This document shows positions 8,641-16,862 of a DNA stretch of 64,000 nucleotides, one piece after another. A program made the position numbers and the translations under genes. The notes beneath the pieces are model-generated. The model saw only the letters and a program-made list of their open reading frames with translations, was not told the DNA's origin and did no database searches. This DNA is from Flavobacteriaceae bacterium. GTDB taxonomy: Bacteria > Bacteroidota > Bacteroidia > Flavobacteriales > Flavobacteriaceae. The stretch's first letter is position 1. Every line of letters starts with the position of its first letter. The DNA lies in assembly GCA_030835825.1 (NCBI GenBank), contig JAURRA010000028.1, positions 29,297-93,296 on the forward strand, given 5' to 3'.

Positions 8641-8784
8641 ATCTCGTGATAACGAGATTTTTCTATTTAGGGAAATAAAAGAATAACCGTACGAAAAGCC
8701 CCCAGCTTAACCGATTCCAGAAATGACGTTTTGTGATGTTTTGAAATCGGTGTATCGTGGGGTTCAGGTTAAATATAATTATAT
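8641..8784 (+). ncRNA. Structured 5' leader of greA, possible cis-regulatory RNA
   Basis: Two elements are visible. First, ATCTCGT and ACGAGAT form a perfect 7-bp hairpin with a four-base loop (8641-8658), followed by TTTTT, which looks like a terminator placed at the transcript start. Second, AGCCCC(C)A and TGGGGTT can pair across an inner stem formed by ACCGATT and AATCGGT, giving a nested long hairpin. The greA ATG follows at 8785. It matches no riboswitch class I know; it may be an attenuator, an autoregulatory leader or a small RNA. Confidence 0.45.
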
Positions 8785-9261
8785 ATGAATAAAGTATCTT
8801 ATTACACAGAAGAAGGTTTAAAAAAGCTTCGTACCGAATTGGCACAATTGAAGGATGTAGAACGGCCGAAAGCCTCGCTAGCTATCGCTGAAGCCCGAGA
8901 TAAGGGCGATTTAAGCGAAAACGCAGAATATGATGCAGCTAAGGAGGCACAAGGCATGCTTGAGCTGCGTATTGCTCGGCTGGAAGAGGCCCTGTCTGGC
9001 GCTCGTTTGATTGACGAATCACAATTGGACAATTCCAAAGTCTTAGTACTTTCGCAAGTTAAAATTAAGAACCAAGCCAATGGCACGGAAATGAGTTATA
9101 CCCTGGTGGCGGAGAGCGAGGCCAATTTGGCTGCAGGTAAAATTTCTGTGAATTCTCCAATTGGAAAAGGTTTGTTGGGCAAGTCTGTGGGTGAAATAGC
9201 CCAAGTACAAGTCCCTAATGGCGTGGTTAATTTTGAAATCCTTGAAATTACAAGACCCTAA
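8785..9261 (+). CDS. greA: Transcription elongation factor GreA
   Basis: Rescues backtracked RNA polymerase by stimulating transcript cleavage in the secondary channel. The 158-residue protein begins MNKVSYYTEEGLKKLRTELAQLK and contains the coiled-coil tip motif ARDKGDLSENAEYDAAKE, whose acidic residues coordinate Mg at the polymerase active site, plus the C-terminal FKBP-like domain with NSPIGKGLLGKSVGE. Length is normal. Its stop overlaps the start of the HIT gene by one base (TAATG), so the two are translationally coupled. Confidence 0.97.
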   Translation: MNKVSYYTEEGLKKLRTELAQLKDVERPKASLAIAEARDKGDLSENAEYDAAKEAQGMLELRIARLEEALSGARLIDESQLDNSKVLVLSQVKIKNQANGTEMSYTLVAESEANLAAGKISVNSPIGKGLLGKSVGEIAQVQVPNGVVNFEILEITRP

Positions 9262-9665
9262 TGGCCTCCATTTTTTCTCAAATTATTTTAGGAGATATCC
9301 CTTCTTACAAGATCGCTGAAAATGCCCATTGTATTGCATTTTTAGATATCAACCCTAATACTGTTGGTCACACCCTGTGTGTCCCGAAAGTAGAGGTTGA
9401 TAAATTCTATCAGATGAGCGGCAAAGAGTATCTAGAATTGATGAGATTTGCTAAAATAGTCGCTACGGCTATTGAAAAGGCAATCCCTTGCAAAAGAGTA
9501 GGCCTGACCATCATTGGACTTGAAGTGCCTCATACTCATATTCATTTGTTGCCTTTGGTCGATATGGTGGCAACAGATTTTACAAAAAAAATTGCTACAC
9601 CTTCGGTTGAGGAGTTTCAAGCGACTGCAGACCGTATAGCCAGTTTTATACCAGACTCAATTTGA
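9261..9665 (+). CDS. HIT family (histidine triad) protein
   Basis: A 134-residue nucleotide-binding hydrolase or transferase of the HINT type. It has the N-terminal IFSQIILGDIPSYKIAEN segment, FLDINPNTVGHTLCVPK, and a catalytic triad motif HTHIHLLP with histidines at 91, 93 and 95. The final Glu- or Gln-containing variants of HIT act on AMP-lysine-like substrates; the exact substrate is unknown. It is coupled to greA by a one-base overlap. Its 3' end overlaps the convergent histidine kinase gene by 20 bases. Confidence 0.93.
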   Translation: MASIFSQIILGDIPSYKIAENAHCIAFLDINPNTVGHTLCVPKVEVDKFYQMSGKEYLELMRFAKIVATAIEKAIPCKRVGLTIIGLEVPHTHIHLLPLVDMVATDFTKKIATPSVEEFQATADRIASFIPDSI

Positions 9666-10794
9666 TAGAAAAGGTGGTTCCAACACCCAATTCGGATTTC
9701 AAAACTTTGATTTGTCCGCCGTGGTAGTCTTCGATAATTCTTTTAGCTAAAGACAATCCCAGGCCCCAACCTCTGGCCTTGCTAGTATATCCAGCCTCAA
9801 AAATCTTCCTAAATTTGTTTTTGGGTATTCCCGCTCCTTGATCTTGTACTAGAATTTCAACGGTATTTTGTTGCTTGCGCATTTCGATATGAATCGTTCC
9901 TTTGCCTTTCATGGCATCAATGCCATTTTTAATCAAATTCTCAATAGTCCAGCCGTACAACTGTGGGTTGAGCAGGACCATTAATTCATCATGGTCACTA
10001 TTAAAATCTAAGGTAATAAGAGCCGATTGTCTTTTTTGATGGTAGGCAGCAGTTTCTCGAGTGATCTGGACAACGTTCAGCCAACTTAACTTGGGCTTGG
10101 CTCCAATTTGACTGAATCGTTCCGTAATGGTTTGGAGCCGATCAATATCTTGAGTCATTTCGACCAACGGCAAGGTGTTGTCCTCTCGAGCTTTGAGCAA
10201 TTCGACCCAGCCCATCAAGGCCGAAAGAGGTGTTCCAATTTGATGTGCTGTTTCTTTGGCCATGCCTGTCCACAACTTGTTCTGTTGAGCAATTTGTGCA
10301 CTTCGATTAAAAAAGAAAACCAATGCCAAAAACAACAATACTATAAGCAAAAGTGCCAGGGGGTAGTATTGCAGCTTTGTCAAAATGGGGGCATTGCCGT
10401 AATAGATGGTTTGCACCACCTTGCCATCGATAAGGACTTCGATAGGTTGGTTTTCATTTCTGAACTTAGGGATTAACTTTTGAAGTTTTGTTTGATTTTC
10501 AGCATAGTCGTCAGGGAGATTGTTAGAGCTCAAAGTGCCATCAATATCAGCCAATATCATGGGTGTTGTTTTGTTACTCGTCATAATGGAAAGCACGATA
10601 TCCAAATTGCGATTTTCATTGACATCCGAAGCCAAAAGTTCTTGATAGGCATTGGCCCAGATAGTCATTTTAGCCCGTTCTTCAGCCTTGAAATTTTTAA
10701 AAAAAACGTTTGTGTTCCATAAAATCAACACAACAATACCTAAAGATAATGTGGTAATAACCCAGCGCCATGTTCTGTTGTATGCAATAATCAT
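9646..10794 (-). CDS. Membrane sensor histidine kinase
   Basis: A 382-residue two-component sensor. Two membrane helices (about 11-31 and 142-162) flank a periplasmic sensing domain of about 110 residues. The HisKA-type dimerisation helix follows with the phospho-accepting His184 in KETAHQIGTPLSALMGW. An HATPase domain carries LYGWTIENLIKNGIDAMKG (N box), DQGAGIPKN (G1) and the RGWGLGLSLAKRI (G2) box. No response regulator is adjacent, so this is an orphan kinase by position. Confidence 0.92.
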   Translation of the reverse strand: MIIAYNRTWRWVITTLSLGIVVLILWNTNVFFKNFKAEERAKMTIWANAYQELLASDVNENRNLDIVLSIMTSNKTTPMILADIDGTLSSNNLPDDYAENQTKLQKLIPKFRNENQPIEVLIDGKVVQTIYYGNAPILTKLQYYPLALLLIVLLFLALVFFFNRSAQIAQQNKLWTGMAKETAHQIGTPLSALMGWVELLKAREDNTLPLVEMTQDIDRLQTITERFSQIGAKPKLSWLNVVQITRETAAYHQKRQSALITLDFNSDHDELMVLLNPQLYGWTIENLIKNGIDAMKGKGTIHIEMRKQQNTVEILVQDQGAGIPKNKFRKIFEAGYTSKARGWGLGLSLAKRIIEDYHGGQIKVLKSELGVGTTFSIKLSLV

Positions 10795-10874
10795 GCTGTC
10801 AATTTACGGAACAATATACGCCAAATAACTTGCTTTTAGAATTTCATTTATCGCTCCAGACCATTCTATTTTAC

Positions 10875-10882
10875 TAAATTTG
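10875..10882 (+). promoter_or_regulatory. Promoter -7 box for the flavin reductase operon
   Basis: TAAATTTG matches TAnnTTTG and lies 33 bases before the flavin reductase ATG. Confidence 0.6.
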
Positions 10883-10914
10883 TAAACAGAACGCGTACAA
10901 ATATTACACTACAA

Positions 10915-11784
10915 ATGCCTTCCTTTTTAACCAAAGACCTGAGCACGCCAAAGATGCAAGAGCTGCTTCAAAACAGTATTGGGCCACGCCCAATTGCTAT
11001 GGCCAGTACTATGGATGCAGAAGGACGTCCCAATTTATCGCCCTTCAGTTTTTTCAATGTCTTTAGTGCCAATCCCCCTATTTTGGTCTTTTCTCCTGCA
11101 AGAAGGGTAAGGGATAATTCCACCAAACATACTCTGGAGAATGTAATCGCCTTGCCAGAAGTAGTGATTAATGTGGTAAATTACGACATGATCCATCAAG
11201 TATCTTTGAGCAGTACGGAGTACCCGAAAGGTATCAATGAATTTGTTAAGGCGGGCTTTGATATGGTTGAATCTGACGAAGTTCAACCATTTCGGTTGAA
11301 ACAATCGCCGGCTCAATTTGAGTGCAAAGTAATTGAAGTGGTGTCGTTGGGGGAAAATGGCGGCGCGGGTAATTTAGTGATTTGCGAGGTGATCAAAACA
11401 CATATCTCCTCCCAAGTTCTCGACGATAAGGGCCGAATAGACCCCTATAAAATGGATTTAGTGGCTCGGGCTGGTGGAAATTATTATTCACGAGCGAAAA
11501 GCGGTTTTTTTGAAATACCCAAGCCCATTTCTTCTATGGGAATAGGAGTTGATGCCCTTCCAAAGGCGGTTATAGAAAGTTCAATTTTTACAGGAAACGA
11601 TTTGGGTAAATTAGCCAATATCACTAATTTGCCATCATCAGAAAACGTTCAGTTGTTTCTAGCAGAACAACGCCAAAAAGGCCTCGATCTGCTGAGAATG
11701 AACCAGACACAAAAACAACAACAAGCTAAGTTATTTCTAGATCAAGACGATGTAGAAAACGCTTGGCATGTGCTTTTATCTTAA
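10915..11784 (+). CDS. Flavin reductase-like FMN-binding protein
   Basis: A 289-residue protein. Residues about 15-200 form the FMN-binding split-barrel domain seen in flavin reductases, with SIGPRPIAMASTMDAEGRPNLSPFSFFNVFSANPP and RDNSTKHTLEN near the flavin site. Such proteins reduce flavin with NAD(P)H or act as flavin-dependent oxidoreductases. A C-terminal helical extension (about 215-289) ends in a Gln-rich stretch; its role is unknown. It heads a short operon with the DUF3127 gene 8 bases downstream. Confidence 0.85.
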   Translation: MPSFLTKDLSTPKMQELLQNSIGPRPIAMASTMDAEGRPNLSPFSFFNVFSANPPILVFSPARRVRDNSTKHTLENVIALPEVVINVVNYDMIHQVSLSSTEYPKGINEFVKAGFDMVESDEVQPFRLKQSPAQFECKVIEVVSLGENGGAGNLVICEVIKTHISSQVLDDKGRIDPYKMDLVARAGGNYYSRAKSGFFEIPKPISSMGIGVDALPKAVIESSIFTGNDLGKLANITNLPSSENVQLFLAEQRQKGLDLLRMNQTQKQQQAKLFLDQDDVENAWHVLLS

Positions 11785-11792
11785 TTTAACAT

Positions 11793-12173
11793 ATGGAAGT
11801 TCAAGGAAAAATTAAACGCATCAGTGAAACACAAACGCTCGGTAGTGGCGGATTTAGAAAACGTGAGGTGGTAGTGACTACTGAGGAACAATATCCCCAG
11901 CATCTAGCTATTGAATTTGTTCAAGACAAAACAGAATTGCTAAATAACTTTCGCGAGGGACAAAGTGTGAAAGTAAGTATCAACCTCAGAGGTCGCGAGT
12001 GGGTGAGCCCTCAGGGAGAGACCAAGTATTTTAACTCCATTCAAGGATGGCGTATCGATGCTTTGGACACATCTTCTCAAGGGGGGTCAGATTTGCCCCC
12101 AGTGCCGCCGGCTGCTGCATTTCAGCCCTTAGAGGAAATGAATGACGATGAGCAAGACGACCTGCCTTTCTAG
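11793..12173 (+). CDS. DUF3127 protein with SSB-like acidic C-terminal tail
   Basis: A 126-residue protein of the DUF3127 family, which is predicted to have an OB-like fold. The core (about 1-95) begins MEVQGKIKRISETQTLGSGGFRKREVVV and contains INLRGREWVSPQGETKYFNSIQGW. After a Pro/Ala linker the protein ends in DEQDDLPF (119-126), nearly identical to the DDDIPF tip of bacterial single-strand DNA-binding protein. That tail recruits repair and replication proteins in SSB. A role in DNA metabolism is therefore inferred. It is 3 bases upstream of the atoE-like gene. Confidence 0.85.
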   Translation: MEVQGKIKRISETQTLGSGGFRKREVVVTTEEQYPQHLAIEFVQDKTELLNNFREGQSVKVSINLRGREWVSPQGETKYFNSIQGWRIDALDTSSQGGSDLPPVPPAAAFQPLEEMNDDEQDDLPF

Positions 12174-12176
12174 ACA

Positions 12177-13547
12177 ATGAATATCACTAGGTCAATAACC
12201 GCCTTTTACCAACGGTTTTTTCCTTCGCCATTTACAATTGCCATTTTACTCACTTTGCTGACCATGATTTTGGCATTTCTTGTGGGAGATAGCAAAGGAT
12301 GGTCTGGTGTTATTTCTATTTTATCTTATTGGGAACAGGGCATCTGGAATAATGATCTTTTGGTTTTTGCCTATCAAATGATGCTCATTTTGGTTTTGGG
12401 ACACGTTTTGGTTTTGAGTTCTCCGATGCAAAATCTCATTGGTAAATTGACCAAATATGCTACCAACACCCAAAATGCGGTAGTCCTGGTCAGTGTGACA
12501 ACAATGCTAGTCGCTTTTTTTAACTGGGGACTGGGATTGATTTTTGGTGCTATACTTGCCAGACAGATTGGTGAACAAATGCATCGTGCTGGGCATCAAT
12601 TTAATTATCCTTTGATTGGTGCTGCTGGTTATTCTGGATTGATGATTTGGCATGGAGGTATCAGTGGGTCAGCTCCTATCAAGGTGGCTGAGTCTGGTCA
12701 CCTTTTAAGTTTAATGAAAGGTGTCGGGTCTCCCGAAAACATGGCCTTGCTCCCTCAGAGTATTAATTTTGATCAAACCATTTTCAGTTCTGGAAACCTC
12801 TTGATTTTTCTCGCTGCACTAGTGCTTGTCCCGTTGACTTTAAATCGCATGGCTAAATTCGCACCATCAACAGAGGTCTGTTTTAAGGAGGCCATCGAAA
12901 ATTTTAAAGATTCAAAACAGGAGGGCGGAGAACGGCTCGATCATTCCCGACTCCTGTCAGTGGTGTTTGGAGCTTTAATACTTATCGTCTTCTTTATCCA
13001 ATACTCCAATTCTTTCTCAAGTTTGCAGATCACACCCAATATGCTCAATTTTTTCATGTTTGGTTTAGCCCTGATTTTACATCGTAATTTCTCAACTTTT
13101 GGACAGGCTATTACTAAGGCCATAACTGGGGCTTCTGGTATTCTGATACAATTTCCACTTTATTTTGGTATTATGGGAATCATGAAAAGCGCAGGTTTAG
13201 TCACCGTATTATCTACTTTTTTTGTTGGTATTTCAACCGCTGTTACCCTTCCGATTTATACTTTTTTTAGTGCAGGTCTGGTCAATATTTTTGTTCCTAG
13301 TGGCGGTGGTCAATGGGCCATTCAAGGGCCTGTAATTGTTGAGTCGGCGCAGCAATTGGGCGTGCCTTTACCCAAGATGGTATTGGCGTTAGCCTATGGT
13401 GATCAGATTACTAATATGTTACAACCTTTTTGGGCTTTACCCTTGTTGGGAATCACACAGATTAAGGCCAAGGACCTATTGCCCTACACGCTCATAATGA
13501 TGCTGGTTGGTGTACTTGTTTTTATTGGAGGCTTACTCCTGATTTAG
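12177..13547 (+). CDS. AtoE/TIGR00366-type short-chain fatty acid transporter
   Basis: A 456-residue polytopic membrane protein with roughly 10-12 hydrophobic helices. Conserved features of the short-chain fatty acid transporter family are FFPSPFTIAILLTLLTMILAF near the N-terminus, FFNWGLGLIFGAILARQ, GYSGLMIWHGGISGSAPI and the PSGGGQWAIQGPV segment. It would import acetoacetate, butyrate or similar acids. It is close behind DUF3127 (3 bases) and convergent with tag. The exact substrate cannot be read from sequence. Confidence 0.88.
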   Translation: MNITRSITAFYQRFFPSPFTIAILLTLLTMILAFLVGDSKGWSGVISILSYWEQGIWNNDLLVFAYQMMLILVLGHVLVLSSPMQNLIGKLTKYATNTQNAVVLVSVTTMLVAFFNWGLGLIFGAILARQIGEQMHRAGHQFNYPLIGAAGYSGLMIWHGGISGSAPIKVAESGHLLSLMKGVGSPENMALLPQSINFDQTIFSSGNLLIFLAALVLVPLTLNRMAKFAPSTEVCFKEAIENFKDSKQEGGERLDHSRLLSVVFGALILIVFFIQYSNSFSSLQITPNMLNFFMFGLALILHRNFSTFGQAITKAITGASGILIQFPLYFGIMGIMKSAGLVTVLSTFFVGISTAVTLPIYTFFSAGLVNIFVPSGGGQWAIQGPVIVESAQQLGVPLPKMVLALAYGDQITNMLQPFWALPLLGITQIKAKDLLPYTLIMMLVGVLVFIGGLLLI

Positions 13548-13566
13548 AAGATGGTGTGCCACTTCG

Positions 13567-14127
13567 TTATTTCAACTCTTGATATCTGAAACAACTTTGT
13601 AAATGGTCCATGACCATACCCGTGGCTTGCATATGTGCATAGATAACCGTCGATCCAACAAACTTGAATCCCCGTTTTTTTAAATCATTACTGATGGTAT
13701 CACTAAGTGGTGTGTTAGCTGATAAATCTGAAAGAGTATTGAAAGTATTCTGAATAGGTTGATGATTGACAAATGCCCATATATAGGCACTAAAACTGCC
13801 AAACTCCTGCTTGATTTTTATAAAGGCTTGAGCATTTGTTATTGCGGCCCTTATTTTTAATTTATTCCGTATGATTCCAGCGTTGTTTTCTAAGTCCGAT
13901 ATTTTGCTAGGCCCGTATTTGGCGACTTTTTCAAAATCAAATTTATCAAATGCCGTCCTAAAATTCTCTCGTTTTTTTAGTACTGTGATCCAACTGAGTC
14001 CGGCCTGAAAAGTTTCCAGAGTTAAAAACTCAAATAATAATTGGTCGTCCTTTACTGGAACACCCCACTCCTTGTCGTGGTAGGCCTCGTAAATGGGGTC
14101 GCCTATGCACCAGTCGCATCTTGTCAT
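13567..14127 (-). CDS. tag: DNA-3-methyladenine glycosylase I
   Basis: Excises 3-methyladenine from alkylated DNA. The 186-residue protein opens MTRCDWCIGDPIYEAYHDKEWGVP and retains QAGLSWITVLKKRENFR and the VGSTVIYAHMQATGMVMDH block. The zinc-snap residues of the E. coli enzyme are present at the same numbers (Cys4, His17, His175, Cys179). Its ATG overlaps the truB stop codon (ATGA), so it is the last gene of the ftsX-DUF3098-uppP-truB-tag run. Confidence 0.95.
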   Translation of the reverse strand: MTRCDWCIGDPIYEAYHDKEWGVPVKDDQLLFEFLTLETFQAGLSWITVLKKRENFRTAFDKFDFEKVAKYGPSKISDLENNAGIIRNKLKIRAAITNAQAFIKIKQEFGSFSAYIWAFVNHQPIQNTFNTLSDLSANTPLSDTISNDLKKRGFKFVGSTVIYAHMQATGMVMDHLQSCFRYQELK

Positions 14128-14831
14128 TGGGGTTGTGTATTTAGGGCGTGCAATTCACTGATTAAGGTGTCAAGTTGCCACGCTTCTTCAATGTCAAAGT
14201 CACCGATTTTTGTGCGTCTAAGAGCTGAAAGATGTGCTCCATTGTTCAAAGCGCGACCAAAGTCATAAGCTAAGGATCGGATGTAGGTACCTTTACTGCA
14301 AATGACCTCAAATTCAACATGGGGCATTGCTATTTCCGTTATTTCAAATTTCTCGATGCTAACAGATCTATTGTTTATTTCAACTTGCTCTCCAGCTCGA
14401 GCATGCTCGTAAAGTCGTTTGCCTTCTTTTTTGATGGCAGAAAATATTGGTGGCCTTTGTTGAATGTCACCCACAAATTGACTGGTCGCGGCGTATATCT
14501 CTTCATCTGAAATCAAACTGGTGTCAAAAACTTCGTTAATCTCTGTTTCAAGATCGTAGGATGGGGTGGTTGCACCCAACCTAATGGTTCCCGTATAGGT
14601 TTTGACTTGGCCTTGAATATTAGATATACTTTTTGTTTTCTTGCCAGTGCATAAAATCAACAAACCACTTGCCAATGGATCTAAAGTACCCGCATGACCT
14701 ACCTTTAGTTTTTTAATTCCAAAGGTGTTTTTCAACTCATATCTGATTTTATTGACTACTTGAAAAGAAGTCCAATGAAGCGGTTTGTCAACACAAATGA
14801 CTAATCCCTCAATGATCTCATCCTTTGTCAT
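14124..14831 (-). CDS. truB: tRNA pseudouridine-55 synthase TruB
   Basis: Makes pseudouridine 55 in the T-loop of tRNAs. The 235-residue protein has KPLHWTSFQVVNKIRYELK, the KVGHAGTLDPLASGLLILC motif containing the catalytic Asp, and the late CSKGTYIRSLAYDFGRAL segment. It lacks a long C-terminal PUA domain, as usual in Bacteroidota. It lies 1 base downstream of uppP and overlaps tag by 4 bases. Confidence 0.96.
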   Translation of the reverse strand: MTKDEIIEGLVICVDKPLHWTSFQVVNKIRYELKNTFGIKKLKVGHAGTLDPLASGLLILCTGKKTKSISNIQGQVKTYTGTIRLGATTPSYDLETEINEVFDTSLISDEEIYAATSQFVGDIQQRPPIFSAIKKEGKRLYEHARAGEQVEINNRSVSIEKFEITEIAMPHVEFEVICSKGTYIRSLAYDFGRALNNGAHLSALRRTKIGDFDIEEAWQLDTLISELHALNTQPQ

Positions 14832-14832
14832 T

Positions 14833-15627
14833 TTAAATAAGTGTTACATAGAGTATGGCGGCTAAACCGATAGCCACACAGTAGTAAGCAAAAAATGACA
14901 ATTGACTCCTTTTAACTAACCTGATCATCCAGCTACAGGCTATGATGCCAATGACAAAAGCAGATGTAAATCCACAGAAAAGAGTAAGTGATCCTATTGA
15001 ACTTTCGTTTAGTGCACCGTCATAAAGATCTTTGAGAATTTTTCCAAAAATTAAGGGCAATACCATTAAAAAAGAAAATCTGGCTGCTTTGCTTTTGTCA
15101 ACGCCTAAAAGTACTCCCGAGGCGATGGTGGCTCCAGACCGCGAAATGCCTGGCAAAATGGCAATTGCCTGAGCACATCCAATGAGAAAAGCATCCTTGG
15201 TGGATACTGATTTTGCTGTCTTTTTTGCCCGATCGGCCAAAAACAATAGGAGCCCTGTTATGATAAGCATTGCACCAACGAAGCGTATTTTGCCGTCAAA
15301 AAGAGCAGACAATTCTTCTTCAAAAAACAGTCCAATGCATGCTGCGGGCAGGGTTGAAAGAGCAATGTTTAAAGCCAAATGGGTATCGGCAGAAGATTTA
15401 AATCGAAAAAGATCTTTCATGATAATCCAAATATCATTTCTAAAAACAACCACTGTGCTTAGTGCTGTCGCGGCATGAAGAACCACTGTGAAGAGAAGGC
15501 TGTCGGATGGCAAAGCATTGTCGCCCAAAATGGCTTTGCCCAATTCTAAATGACCACTCGAGGAAACAGGGAGAAATTCGGTTAGTCCTTGAACGGCACC
15601 CAATATTATCGCGTCAATGATTTCCAA
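14833..15627 (-). CDS. uppP: Undecaprenyl-diphosphate phosphatase
   Basis: Integral membrane BacA/UppP enzyme (264 residues) that dephosphorylates undecaprenyl pyrophosphate so the lipid carrier can re-enter peptidoglycan synthesis. The signature motifs GAVQGLTEFLPVSSSGHL (about 11-28) and LPGISRSGATIASG (about 158-171) are present, with several membrane helices. The start appears to be TTG at 15627, since the conserved N-terminus MEIIDAIILG begins there and no ATG fits. It lies between DUF3098 and truB with 1-2 base spacings. Confidence 0.95.
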   Translation of the reverse strand: MEIIDAIILGAVQGLTEFLPVSSSGHLELGKAILGDNALPSDSLLFTVVLHAATALSTVVVFRNDIWIIMKDLFRFKSSADTHLALNIALSTLPAACIGLFFEEELSALFDGKIRFVGAMLIITGLLLFLADRAKKTAKSVSTKDAFLIGCAQAIAILPGISRSGATIASGVLLGVDKSKAARFSFLMVLPLIFGKILKDLYDGALNESSIGSLTLFCGFTSAFVIGIIACSWMIRLVKRSQLSFFAYYCVAIGLAAILYVTLI

Positions 15628-15629
15628 AA

Positions 15630-15875
15630 TCAGGAGTTTTTATTCCGATGCGATAGGATGGCATAAAATTGAATGCCAAGCCCAATTATAACGAGGGTAG
15701 GAGCCAGTCTTATCCGCCTCCAATTAAATACTTCAGGGTTGAAGACATTGGGGTCTTCACTACCACCTCCCGACATTAAAATAAATCCCAATGCAATGAA
15801 ACCAATTCCCATAAGCATCCATTTGAAGTTGTGTTGTCTAAATATGAATTCAGGTTTGTCTTTGTTCGCCATCAT
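15630..15875 (-). CDS. DUF3098 small membrane protein
   Basis: An 81-residue protein with two membrane helices (about 19-35 and 58-75) separated by a short loop GGGSEDPNVFNPEVFNWRRIRLAP. DUF3098 genes recur between ftsX and uppP in Bacteroidota, which suggests a link to cell-envelope synthesis or division, but the function is unknown. Two adjacent ATG codons (15875 and 15872) are possible starts. Confidence 0.9.
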   Translation of the reverse strand: MMANKDKPEFIFRQHNFKWMLMGIGFIALGFILMSGGGSEDPNVFNPEVFNWRRIRLAPTLVIIGLGIQFYAILSHRNKNS

Positions 15876-15886
15876 TTAATTTTTTT

Positions 15887-16768
15887 TTAATACAATTGGT
15901 CGCTACGTAATTTTAAAAATCTTTGGGTCGCAAAAAATGTACTAACCCAACTGATAATCATGCCAAAAAGAAGTATACCCAAACCAACGATAATCAATTC
16001 AATCGGTTGTTCGAACAACTCTAATTCGGGCACATATTTTTCTAAATAAAATAAGGCTATAGCCAAACCAGCCACAGCTAAAATAGAGCCAATAAGTCCT
16101 AGCTTAACACTGTGTGCTATAAACGGTTTTCTAATGAAACTTTTCGTAGCTCCAACCATTTGCATGGTTTTAATGATGAATCGTTTTGAGTATATGGACA
16201 AACGAATGGAGCTATTAATCAATAAAAAAGCGATAATGGAAAAAATAGCACAGATGACCAAAATCCAAAAACTGAGGCGTTTAACATTACTGGCCATCAA
16301 ATGGACTAAATCACGATCATAACGCACGTCAGAAATAAAAGGTTTTTGGAGTTGTATTTGAGACAAGCTATCTAAAAATTGCTCTGTGACAAAATCGGCT
16401 TTTAGATTAATGTCTACAACATCCTCCAATGGATTGTAGCCTACATCATCGAGAAAATCTGCGCCGTATTCCTCTTGCATCATACTTGCAGCGTCTTCTT
16501 TTGAAATAAATTTGACAGACTTCACTTCCGGGGTCAATTTAAAAGCCTTTTGCAATTGGGTAATATCGGCCGCTTTGGCTGTTTCGTTAAAATAGACACT
16601 TAGAACCACCTGCTCCTTAAATTTGTTCGATATGGCTTTGGTGTTTAGAACAAGTAGTCCAAGCGCACCCAATAAAAATAATACTAAGGAAATACTTAAA
16701 ACAACTGAAAAATAGGAGCTCATCAATCGCCTATTTTGGAATCTTTCGAAGGGGGTTTGCATAGTCAT
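15887..16768 (-). CDS. ftsX: Cell-division protein FtsX
   Basis: Membrane subunit of the FtsEX ABC-type complex that controls peptidoglycan hydrolases at the division site. The 293-residue protein shows one N-terminal helix (about 20-42), a periplasmic domain containing VKSVKFISKEDAASMMQEEYG, and three C-terminal helices with the FtsX/MacB-like TMQMVGATKSFIRKPF segment. FtsE is not adjacent. It is the first gene of a five-gene minus-strand run. A second in-frame ATG lies two codons in. Confidence 0.95.
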   Translation of the reverse strand: MTMQTPFERFQNRRLMSSYFSVVLSISLVLFLLGALGLLVLNTKAISNKFKEQVVLSVYFNETAKAADITQLQKAFKLTPEVKSVKFISKEDAASMMQEEYGADFLDDVGYNPLEDVVDINLKADFVTEQFLDSLSQIQLQKPFISDVRYDRDLVHLMASNVKRLSFWILVICAIFSIIAFLLINSSIRLSIYSKRFIIKTMQMVGATKSFIRKPFIAHSVKLGLIGSILAVAGLAIALFYLEKYVPELELFEQPIELIIVGLGILLFGMIISWVSTFFATQRFLKLRSDQLY

Positions 16769-16834
16769 TTAAAAGCATAAAGATATAAAAGTTCAGTCAA
16801 TGCGCTAGGACTTTTCAAGTGTGGCAATATATCT

Positions 16835-16842
16835 TACTTTTG
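16835..16842 (+). promoter_or_regulatory. Promoter -7 box for leuS
   Basis: TACTTTTG matches TAnnTTTG, 21 bases before the ATG at 16863. It lies within a longer open frame and so helps fix the leuS start. Confidence 0.65.
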
Positions 16843-16862
16843 TGGAGCAAATTTTTTTGTTT

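Noticed and set aside
8641..8784. 6S RNA upstream of greA
   Set aside because: The element is shorter than usual 6S RNA, has no terminator before greA, and the expected long central bulge could not be established by eye.
16821..16862. Upstream start of LeuS
   Set aside because: The -7 box TACTTTTG lies within it and the conserved protein starts MRYDFKAIE at 16863.
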